A stretch of DNA of 64,000 nucleotides from Porphyridium purpureum. Taxonomy: Eukaryota > Rhodophyta > Bangiophyceae > Porphyridiales > Porphyridiaceae. Below, piece after piece: positions 55,112-62,795 of this stretch. The stretch spans positions 186,001-250,000 of the forward strand of contig VRMN01000004.1 in assembly GCA_008690995.1 (NCBI GenBank), read 5' to 3'. Made by a program: the position numbers and the translations under genes. The notes beneath the pieces are model-generated. The model searched no databases. It was not told the DNA's origin and saw only the letters and a program-made list of their open reading frames with translations. How positions within the stretch are numbered: the stretch's first letter is position 1; each line of letters starts with the position of its first letter.

Positions 55112-56452
55112 ATGGTTGTGCACGCGCCGCTCACCATGGCAGAAGTCGACGCGTGCGACGTATACCAGGTTGGAGGCGCGAATAGTGACACCTTTTACGT
55201 CTACGACTTGGACACGATTCGGAGGTTGCACTTTACGCACCGTGTGATTGGCGCGTTTGTCGGCACGTTGAGCGTCCATCATGCGCAGAATCAGACCCTC
55301 GGCGTGCCGCTATGTCTGAGCCCTGAGGAGGTCATGCTTGGACTGTACCACGGCTTTATCCGACTCTGGTGTGACGCCGAGCAAGACTACTTTGGCGGCT
55401 CGCAGCAGCTTGTAGAGGACCCGCGTCCTCGGGAAGAGGCATTCAGTCACCGGCTCGAATGCGAGTTTGCTGCGTATGCGGCGCAAAAAGAAAAAGAAGC
55501 CGCGGAAGCGCGCGAGCGGCATCTCACCAAGGCCGCAGCCAAGGCTCGCAATCGCGGCAAACGCAAGCGCGATTCAGACCGGGAGGACGACGACGAGTCC
55601 CACGGTAGCGCGCTCGACGAAGACACGCCTCAGCCAAGTGAGCTTGAGCGGATGCTTGTGGATCCGCATATCGCCAAGTCTCGCAAGCGACAAAGAACAA
55701 AGGAGCAGCACTGGCTGGTGCGCGACATCGGTATAGTCGCGTTGTGGATTCGCCGAGCAGCGACGGAGATGGCTACGCCGTTGCGGCGGAAAGAGAGATC
55801 GATTGGAGAGGACTACTTATTGGCGGACGACGCGGATCTTCCGGCGGGCAGTGAAGATGACGTGACGGCACCTGCGCCCGGAGCAATCAATCCGGCGGAA
55901 GGATCAGAAGATGAGGACGTCGACAACAAACGATCATTCAGGTCCTTGAGAGTGAGGATCACGGCGCCCATTACGCTGCCGTGCGCTGCGTACGATCTGG
56001 AAGTGCCAGACTCGCTTCGCCGTGTTCAACTGGGCTTCGAGGATCTTGTCTGGCGTTACGCGACAACAAGCGAAGACACGCAACAGTATTTGCATCGTTT
56101 CGCCGCCATGAGCGACTTGTGGCAACGAGGATTCTTTCTGGGAGATGGCACGAAATTTGGCGCACACATCATGGCGTACCCTGGTGATCCAGTCGGCTAT
56201 CATGCCTCACTCATCGTGTCAGTGATTCCCGTCGCACCACCTGCTGTGCCTATGCTCGAACTCATCGCTACCGGGAGACTGGGCTCAGCAACGAAGAAGC
56301 TCGCTTCATATGCCTTCCTACCCGATGTTCCGGAGCGCGGGAAAATGACTGCCGCACGCTACAGCAAGCTGCTGGCCGGTCGCTTTGACAAGAACAAGCC
56401 TCTACCGTCGGTGTGCTTCTTGGGAATCGTCTGGCACAAGTCACTTCCGTAG
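55112..56452 (+). CDS. TSEN34: tRNA-splicing endonuclease subunit SEN34
   Basis: 446 residues from the ATG at 55112. Earlier in-frame ATGs precede the eS19 polyadenylation signal and are disfavoured. The N-terminal domain (FYVYDLDTIRRL, VIGAFVGTL, LGVPLCLSPEEVMLGL) is typical of SEN34. A long charged insert follows (RGKRKRDSDREDDDE). The C-terminal nuclease domain has LWQRGFFLGDGTKFGAHIMAYPGDPVGYHASLIV, then LIATGRLGSATKKLASYAFL. The triad is intact: Tyr in HIMAY, His in GYHAS, Lys in TKKLA. SEN34 cuts the 3' splice site of intron-containing pre-tRNAs as part of the SEN heterotetramer in the nucleus. It is convergent with the Rxt3-like gene. Confidence 0.88.
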   Translation: MVVHAPLTMAEVDACDVYQVGGANSDTFYVYDLDTIRRLHFTHRVIGAFVGTLSVHHAQNQTLGVPLCLSPEEVMLGLYHGFIRLWCDAEQDYFGGSQQLVEDPRPREEAFSHRLECEFAAYAAQKEKEAAEARERHLTKAAAKARNRGKRKRDSDREDDDESHGSALDEDTPQPSELERMLVDPHIAKSRKRQRTKEQHWLVRDIGIVALWIRRAATEMATPLRRKERSIGEDYLLADDADLPAGSEDDVTAPAPGAINPAEGSEDEDVDNKRSFRSLRVRITAPITLPCAAYDLEVPDSLRRVQLGFEDLVWRYATTSEDTQQYLHRFAAMSDLWQRGFFLGDGTKFGAHIMAYPGDPVGYHASLIVSVIPVAPPAVPMLELIATGRLGSATKKLASYAFLPDVPERGKMTAARYSKLLAGRFDKNKPLPSVCFLGIVWHKSLP

Positions 56453-56584
56453 AGGAACATAGGGTCCAAAGCTCATGCTCCGGCCGAGGAGCATTTCTGC
56501 TCTTTGGACATGTACACTATCAAAGTCCGTCAAGACATACGGCACTTATTGGTCCAGCGCACGGGTACAAAAGAACCTTTACTG

Positions 56585-58399
56585 TTACGAGCTGGAGGGC
56601 AGAATCACTGGAGTCGTTCGCTTCACAAACGCAAATTTGGAGATTGGATAAAATTCTTCTCGGACCCAAAGACCACGATCATTCCAAACAATTTCATTCC
56701 ATGACAACGTGTCCTCGAGCACCTCAATATCATCGTCTTCAGTGAGTGGAATGTGCTTCGGAAAGGCTATGCCACCAGTCCGTGCGAGCGCGAGAGCTTT
56801 GGCCTTACTTCCAGCGACCGATTCTATCTGCTCCTTCAGCTCCACTTGCGACGCAAACATGCTTTGCTTTGACGCATTTGGGACGCACACAAATCTGTAT
56901 GTGAACGGTGGCTGCGTGCGCACGGAGCGGCGCGCTTTCTTCTTCGCCTTGTGCGTATCTTCGGCTTCATCAGCTGCCGATGTCTGATCTCGGGTTGACT
57001 CATTTGTGCCCGCTGCGTCCAGCGTTGCGCCAAACGCTTCCTGGCTGAGCTCAAATCGTGAGCTCAGGCTTTCTAATGTCAAAACTTCAGAGATCAACCG
57101 CTTTGAGAGCCGATGCGAAGGGTCCTTCCCGCACTCGGTGATCGCAGCAACCGAGTAGACCAGGCAGGGCTCATTGGACAAGCTGAACATGACCGTCAGT
57201 CGCGGCAATAAAACGCGCGATTCAGAGGGCGCCTTCAATGTGGCTGCGTTGGCGGGGGCAGTTCTCTTCACAGGCGTGCTGCGGCCGGCCGCCGCCGTCG
57301 CGGAGGAACCTCCGGCGGTCTTGCTGCCGGCCTTGTCACTTCCAACAGCGGTTGTACCTTTTAATCGCTTTGCCTCGGTAAGCAAAGCCGATGCCATTTT
57401 CGCGCACGACTCTGCCACGACTGGTCCGAGCACGGGCGCGATTTCGTCCAGCCCGACCAGTTTGTTGAGTCGCTCCTCGCGCACGGACGGAGTAGGTGAA
57501 GCCCAGGGCGCTGGAACGCGCGTAACTGTGTATGCTTCATCGATGGCAATCTCGAGCCCGCCGTACTGTGCGCACCAGCTGCGCGACCTCAATCCGTTGC
57601 GTTCGCTTGCCGAAAATGGTTTCGAAGTGTCATGCTTTCTCACAAGCAGCTTGACACAGATCTCACTTGCCATGCTTGGCGCAGGCGCATACGCACCAAT
57701 GCGCAAATAGCCACCGTGCTGCAGCATACATACCAGATCCGAGTCATCTGTGTAGATACCGGATCCCCATATCTGCCTTGCGCGGAAGGCGCGATTCTCT
57801 ACGGACAATTCCTCGCGTGGAATGCGCACCTCCACCACAACAGCCGCTCCGCCGCTCTGTAGCGCCTTTTCCTTGATGAAGTGCGGAAGCTCTGCGCACG
57901 GCGCATACAAGAGCCGCTGAGGTACGACCTCTGGACTCCTTGCTGCTTCGCCACTCGCCGCTGCTGCTGTGGCACCCGGTTTCGAAGCCTGTCCAAGATA
58001 CTTGAGTGGGGCAAGATTAACTGCTTTCGGTATCGGATACACGGCCATCATAAGCGGAGGCTTCCCCGGTCCTACTTCAGCCGTTCCTGACCCAGCGGTT
58101 CCGTTTGCCGGCAACCCTCCGCCCTTATTCTTTGACGCTGTAGCGCGCACCTTTGTCTCCTGCGGCCCTCCAATCTCTGTTCTCACCGCCGGCGCCTCGG
58201 CCGGCCCTTTTTGCCGCGCATCGACCGCACCGTCCCCTTTGGTCTCGACGATACTGGTCGCTCGTTCTGCGTGCGCATCCACCAGCCCAGACCCTCCTGC
58301 AACACCGACCTTTGCTCCTGCGACCGGCTCTTTCGCAACAGCCGCTTCTCCACCGGCCGGCGCCGTCTCCGGGGCAGCCGCATCCTTACCTTCCTCCAT
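56585..58399 (-). CDS. Rxt3-like histone deacetylase complex protein
   Basis: 604 residues from the first ATG (58399). The N-terminal 130 residues are Ala/Gly/Glu-rich and disordered. The conserved block (about 180-290) reads VVVEVRIPREELSVENRAFRARQIWGSGIYTDDSDLVCMLQHGGYLRI, followed by GGLEIAIDEAYTVTRVPAP. The WG-x-x-IYTDDSDLVxxLxHxGY core is the Rxt3 signature; yeast Rxt3 is a subunit of the Rpd3L deacetylase complex. Further on are an Ala/Ser linker, FSLSNEPCLVYSVAAI, and a C-terminal domain ending WNEIVWNDRGLWVREEFYPISKFAF. A KKKARR patch could be a nuclear signal. A role in chromatin repression is inferred from the family. Confidence 0.75.
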   Translation of the reverse strand: MEEGKDAAAPETAPAGGEAAVAKEPVAGAKVGVAGGSGLVDAHAERATSIVETKGDGAVDARQKGPAEAPAVRTEIGGPQETKVRATASKNKGGGLPANGTAGSGTAEVGPGKPPLMMAVYPIPKAVNLAPLKYLGQASKPGATAAAASGEAARSPEVVPQRLLYAPCAELPHFIKEKALQSGGAAVVVEVRIPREELSVENRAFRARQIWGSGIYTDDSDLVCMLQHGGYLRIGAYAPAPSMASEICVKLLVRKHDTSKPFSASERNGLRSRSWCAQYGGLEIAIDEAYTVTRVPAPWASPTPSVREERLNKLVGLDEIAPVLGPVVAESCAKMASALLTEAKRLKGTTAVGSDKAGSKTAGGSSATAAAGRSTPVKRTAPANAATLKAPSESRVLLPRLTVMFSLSNEPCLVYSVAAITECGKDPSHRLSKRLISEVLTLESLSSRFELSQEAFGATLDAAGTNESTRDQTSAADEAEDTHKAKKKARRSVRTQPPFTYRFVCVPNASKQSMFASQVELKEQIESVAGSKAKALALARTGGIAFPKHIPLTEDDDIEVLEDTLSWNEIVWNDRGLWVREEFYPISKFAFVKRTTPVILPSSS

Positions 58400-58767
58400 A
58401 TCCACCACCAACGTCTACCATCCCCGTCTCCATCCACATCCACATCCACCTTCCCCACGCAAACACTTGTTGCCCAAGCTCCTCCTCTTCCGCCTTTCAA
58501 TCTTTCAAATCGGCGCACCAAACCGATAAACCGATAAACCAACAATCCGACAAGCCGACAAGGAGCCGAGCTGATGAACTGATAACGCCGGGAGAGAGAA
58601 ACCGTTGGAACCGAATCCGGAATAGCCACGTGGGCTGTGTGTGTATTAGTGTGTGCAAGGGAGAACGGGGGTGGGAAACAGTGGGGGAGAGAATTGGGTC
58701 TTTGGATTGTGCAGAGGGTAGGCGTGTGGGTGCCGCTGAGGGTTGAGAGACGGTGCATATAGACACG
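58400..58767. other. divergent intergenic region Rxt3-like / UBE2V
   Basis: About 370 bp with tandem AACCGATAA words at 58526-58540 and no supported gene. The GTAC motif is absent here. Confidence 0.45.
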
Positions 58768-59587
58768 ATGAGTACTCAAGTAGGTATGTGTGAGTTCGCT
58801 TGATGGGTCGGGTTGGTTGGTGGGGTGGTGGGGGCGCTTGGCTAAGGCCGAATGGTTGCTGGGTGATGTGGAGTGCAGCACTGACTCTGGGTATATCTCT
58901 GTTTGTGCAAATGTGTGTTGTGTGGCGTCTGTTTGGGTGTATGTACGTACGCGGTGATTTTCTCGTGCGGGTCTTGTGTGGCGAACGTCGCGAGAGCGTG
59001 GTTTTTTTGGGGATGGCGCGTGTGATGTCACAGTCGTGCCGAGGAACTTTCGCCTGCTGGAGGAGCTGGACCGTGGAGAGCATGGGATCGGCGACGGAAG
59101 TGTGAGCTATGGCCTGGAGGATGCCGATGATATCACGCTGACCCGCTGGAATGGCACTATTTTGGGCCCGATGAATGTACGTGGCACGCCTTTTTCATTT
59201 TCGTACGAGTTGGATTCCGTCGAGACGTTCCAGAACAGTACTAACCATCGTTCACCTTTTTGCGTAATGTGGGTATCTTGTTATTGTTTCCGTGCGGTTC
59301 TCTTTTTCCAGACTGCATTTGAGAACCGAATCTACCAGCTCAGCGTCGTTTGCGGAGACAAGTACCCGAGCGTGCCACCGACCGTACGCTTTTTGACACG
59401 CATCAACTTGTCTGGTGTTAACAAGCAGAATGGGCTGGTCGAACCCAGCAAGTTCCACACGCTCAAGAACTGGAAGCGTGAATACCGCATTGAGACCGTG
59501 CTCAGTGACCTGCGGCGCGAGATGCTTTCGTCCACAAACAGGCGGAATATGCAGCCGCCAGAGGGAGTAATGTTCTCAAACTCGTGA
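58768..59587 (+). CDS. UBE2V: UBE2V/MMS2 ubiquitin E2 variant, three exons
   Basis: Proposed exons are 58768-58783, 59034-59176 and 59312-59587, giving 144 residues (human UBE2V2 145, yeast Mms2 137). The join gives [50 protein letters not shown], then [37 protein letters not shown] and [10 protein letters not shown]. These match MMS2 throughout. There is no catalytic Cys, as expected of a UEV. With UBC13 it builds Lys63-linked ubiquitin chains for DNA damage tolerance and signalling. Exon junctions rest on GT..AG sites, phase and homology, not on transcript data. It is the only clearly spliced gene in the window. Confidence 0.85.
58784..59033 (+). other. UBE2V intron 1 (250 nt, phase 1)
   Basis: Begins GTATGT after exon end GTAG, ends TGTCACAG. 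Splicing joins G to TC, making GTC and restoring the [13 protein letters not shown] frame. Confidence 0.75.
59177..59311 (+). other. UBE2V intron 2 (135 nt, phase 0)
   Basis: Begins GTACGT, ends CTTTTTCCAG. The length is a multiple of three and no stop is present, so the retained intron reads as 45 extra residues that break the MMS2 alignment between GPMN and TAFENRIY. Confidence 0.85.
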
Positions 59588-59771
59588 GTGTACGGCGAGA
59601 TTTTGAATTGGCACACTGAGCAATGGCTGATGCGCGGCATTTGAGGATCGCTTGAAACATTGAGTAGGCGGTTTGACGTTTCTGAAAGCAAAGAAGAACG
59701 ACCGAGGGAAGGATAAGATGGGAAAGAAAAGAAAAAGTTCAAAATGCGTATCGAAAGCGAAGAATGAGATT

Positions 59772-61520
59772 TTACTGTGACATAATACAAAAGGCCTTTT
59801 GTTCAGCGGAAAACAGCAGAAAGGGACTTGGCGCGGGAGCAGGTGCGAGCGTGCGCACGCGCAGCTCATCGAATGGTAGATTCACACATGCAGCCTGATC
59901 CCGACTCCAGAAAAACAGCGAGGCAGACTCGGTGCATACCCATAGACGCTCTGTCTGATCCCACGCCGCGTGCGTGACTGGATTTTGCTGCACCAGAATC
60001 ACCTCGAGCCCAAGCAAACGCACATTCCACACCCACACGCAGTGCGGCACACGGCGGTCCACCGTGGCCACCAACGAGCCGCTTGGACTCCAGAGCACGC
60101 TCATGAACCCGAGCTCAAACTCCGAAGCCGCTTGGGCGGACTGCGGCAGTCTCAAGTCCAGCAGTTGTGCGGTTGGCAGTTCGGCGTTGTCTGCATCGTA
60201 CATGACTCGCTTCCGGTTCATGCTGAAACTGAGTTCGTGCAATGTTGCCGCCACATCATGCGCACCAACCACATCAACTATGGCTTCCTCCCGGAGTGAC
60301 TCATCGAGTGCGGTCTCACGATACACTGTGTATCGCCCGCGCGCAAGCTGCTGCGGATGCTCCAAAATAGTGACGAGTTTCCACGTGGCCACATTGATGA
60401 TTCGGAGGGCATGGTCAAGACTAGAGATGGCGAGGAGACGCCCGTCGGGCGACCAACACACATCATGCACACCGAGCTCGTCTTCGTACGCGCGATAACT
60501 CTCCAAGAGCGAGCCATCCGGCGCGTACAAGCACACCAAATAGTCAAGCACTCCGGACTCCCAGGCCACCAATGAGCCATTGTTTGGCGCCCACGAGATG
60601 CCCGCTACGTCTATCATGTCTGTCTCGAATCTTACGCAGCACTCCCAAGTGTGCTGTTGACGCTTCGCTGTGCACATCTGATGTTGCCCGTAGATCGCCA
60701 CCGCATCTTTGGCATCAACGTCGCGCTCGGCCACTGCCAGAAACGCACCGTCCGAAGTGAACGACACACATTTGGGACTGCTCGCTTGCTTCACATCCGG
60801 AAGCCAGTGCGCGATACCAGTTCGCAAGGACCATACCATTGCACCGAGGCCGTACTCGCACTGTGCGAATACGTGTTCGGCATCCGGACTCCAGACTGCA
60901 AACACCAGTCCCGATGCGCCTAGAGCCAGCTCCGAGAACGGGAGCGGTTGCTGTTGTGACTGAGACTGTGCGTCATCTTCTTGAGATCGAACAACTTCCT
61001 GAACCAGGATGCGCGGTTCATCATTTGTCGTCAGCAACACTTTCGAGTCATCGGGGGACCACTGAATTGACGACACCAGAGTCTTTGCCGGTGGACGACT
61101 CGGGGTACCCGGAACGACGCGTTTCCCAGCGGGACCCTTTGGTTTGGTGCTACTGAAATGCGAAGACATGCGCGCCGCGTGAATCGCATACGCAGCAGAG
61201 GCACGACTTGCTGGTGCACCTGTGCCGCTGGCCATTTGCGCGACCTGTTTGGAACTTTCTCCGCCACGAGCACCAGGAAACGACTGATTCTGCTGTCGCT
61301 GCGGCGGAAGAATCTGAGTACCGGGGCCTTTCGTCGCTGGGGCCGGTTCGTTGGCCAGAGGCACACGGACCGAACACACAACCTGCATGTCGTCGGTACG
61401 CTGCACGACAAGCTGCACGCCAGGCCGCCCGGGCTGGACGCGCACAACGCTGGCGACCAATTGGCCATCGTGGCTCTGTCGGGCGCCGCCAGCCACACTC
61501 ACCACCTCTGAGAACTCCAT
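59772..61520 (-). CDS. WRAP73: WRAP73/WDR8 WD-repeat centrosome/spindle protein
   Basis: 582 residues from the ATG at 61520 (MEFSEVVSVAG; human begins MNFSEVFKLS). WD repeats match WRAP73 in order: SSIQWSPDDSKVLLTT, VFAVWSPDAEHVFAQCEYGLGAMVWSLRTG, CVSFTSDGAFLAVAERDVDAKDAVAIY, DVAGISWAPNNGSLVAWESGVLDYLVCLYAPDGSLLESYRAYEDELGVHDVCWSPDGRLLAISSLDHALRIINVATWKLV (position about 340-420), and SVLWSPSGSLVATVDRRVPHCVWVWNVRLLGLEVILVQQNPV. WRAP73 binds SSX2IP/Msd1-type partners at spindle poles and basal bodies. A centriole-independent spindle-pole role is the likely one if the organism is a red alga. A disordered insert near 100-160 is organism-specific. Confidence 0.88.
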   Translation of the reverse strand: MEFSEVVSVAGGARQSHDGQLVASVVRVQPGRPGVQLVVQRTDDMQVVCSVRVPLANEPAPATKGPGTQILPPQRQQNQSFPGARGGESSKQVAQMASGTGAPASRASAAYAIHAARMSSHFSSTKPKGPAGKRVVPGTPSRPPAKTLVSSIQWSPDDSKVLLTTNDEPRILVQEVVRSQEDDAQSQSQQQPLPFSELALGASGLVFAVWSPDAEHVFAQCEYGLGAMVWSLRTGIAHWLPDVKQASSPKCVSFTSDGAFLAVAERDVDAKDAVAIYGQHQMCTAKRQQHTWECCVRFETDMIDVAGISWAPNNGSLVAWESGVLDYLVCLYAPDGSLLESYRAYEDELGVHDVCWSPDGRLLAISSLDHALRIINVATWKLVTILEHPQQLARGRYTVYRETALDESLREEAIVDVVGAHDVAATLHELSFSMNRKRVMYDADNAELPTAQLLDLRLPQSAQAASEFELGFMSVLWSPSGSLVATVDRRVPHCVWVWNVRLLGLEVILVQQNPVTHAAWDQTERLWVCTESASLFFWSRDQAACVNLPFDELRVRTLAPAPAPSPFLLFSAEQKAFCIMSQ

Positions 61521-61877
61521 CTCTCTCCTCTGTCCTGTTCTCGTCACTCCGAGTTGCCGCGCGCACATGCGGCTGCTGCTTTCGCTCTCGCACACGACTC
61601 GCAAGGTTTCAAATGTTTGAAATCGACTTTGGAGTTATTTTGAGGGTCGTGCATCGGTTATATCCAGGGTTCTATCGTTTGTTCAGGCTTTACGGGTACA
61701 GTGTAGTGTACTCTATTGCCCAGAGTCCACGGCGGCGGTTTTTATACTAGAACAGGCAGGTTTTCATATGAAGAAGCATTGATAGGTTTGTCGAGGAAGG
61801 AAGTTTGGGTCAGGTTGAGCGCGGGGACGCGGGAAGGAGAAGCGGAAGCGGCTAGGGCGGTGTGAAGACAAGAGAAG
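61521..61877. promoter_or_regulatory. divergent promoter WRAP73 / P2 with GTAC dyad
   Basis: About 360 bp. GTACAGTGTAGTGTAC at 61696-61711 (spacer 2, one mismatch from the dyad) lies midway, 166 bp before the P2 start and 176 bp from the WRAP73 start. Confidence 0.4.
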
Positions 61878-62201
61878 ATGAAGTACGTGGCAGCCTATTT
61901 ACTCGCGGGGCTCTCCGGCAGTGAGCCGAGCGCAGATGCGGTCAAGAAGGTGCTGAAAGCGGCGGGTGGCGAGGTGGATGACGCCGAGCTGGACAAGGTC
62001 ATGACCGCGCTGAGTGGGAAGAACATCGAGGAAGTCATGGCGGAGGGCAAGTCAAAATTTGGCTCCGTGCCTATGGGCGCTGGTGCGGCGCCCGCGGCTG
62101 CTGGAGGAGCCGCGGCCGCTGCGGCCCCGGCTGCGGCTGCCGCGCCGGAACCGGAACCGGAAGAGGAAGAAGAGGAGGCCGACTTTGATCTGTTTGACTA
62201 G
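61878..62201 (+). CDS. RPLP2: 60S acidic ribosomal protein P2
   Basis: 107 residues, typical P2 length. MKYVAAYLLAGLSGSEPSADAVKKVLKAAGGEVDDAELDKVMTAL is the dimerisation domain. It is followed by an Ala/Gly hinge, an acidic EPEPEEEEEEA run and the terminal DFDLFD (family SDDDMGFGLFD type). It forms the lateral stalk with P0/P1 and recruits translational GTPases. The terminus lacks the usual Ser-Asp-Asp-Asp-Met context but keeps the Leu-Phe-Asp end. Confidence 0.93.
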   Translation: MKYVAAYLLAGLSGSEPSADAVKKVLKAAGGEVDDAELDKVMTALSGKNIEEVMAEGKSKFGSVPMGAGAAPAAAGGAAAAAAPAAAAAPEPEPEEEEEEADFDLFD

Positions 62202-62408
62202 ATTAAATCGCTGGAACCTCGGAGAATAATCGTCGTCTCGCTTTGATTACCTATGACGTACGTCTAGCTGCTGTCCTTTATCCACGGCACGGCAATGCGT
62301 CGAAGCCACATCCATGAAACCGGTTGAACCCGGATCAAATGGGACTGGCAGACTCGTTATTCGTCTCCATGCTGCCACTCTCGTTCACCCCAATCCACAC
62401 TCAAACGC

Positions 62409-62424
62409 ACACACACACACACAC
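62409..62424. repeat. (AC)n microsatellite
   Basis: Perfect AC tract. Confidence 0.85.
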
Positions 62425-62523
62425 CGGCGCACGCCAGCCCGAAGAGACGCACAGACACAAACGTAGCTCTGTCTCTCTTGAACCACGAGTATGGAACGCC
62501 ACGCACAGATCGCGACTCGGCGA

Positions 62524-62551
62524 CGGACGGACGGACAGACAGACAGACAGA
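62524..62551. repeat. GGAC/AGAC tetramer repeat
   Basis: GGAC units grading into AGAC units. Confidence 0.8.
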
Positions 62552-62795
62552 CTCGACCGAGCGCTGGCTGAGCCGGTCCGCAGCTTACACCACAGTACAC
62601 TACCTCTTGAAGAGCACTGTACTTCCTCGAAGATTTTGGAGCGAGGTCGAGGCTGTGCGCGAGGAAGAGGAAGAGACGACGGGGCAGGAGACGGCTGGCA
62701 GTCGGTCTGCGACGCGTTGCACGGACCCATCTGCACGTCCCGCGTGAGAGAATTTGCGTGGCAAGGACACAGCGCCGCGAGAGGGCTTCTTGGCG

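Larger units (their letters stand above)
62202..62795. other. intergenic region before acetyl-CoA synthetase
   Basis: About 590 bp with (AC)n at 62409-62424, GGAC/AGAC repeats at 62524-62551 and CACTGTAC at 62615. No gene supported. Confidence 0.45.
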
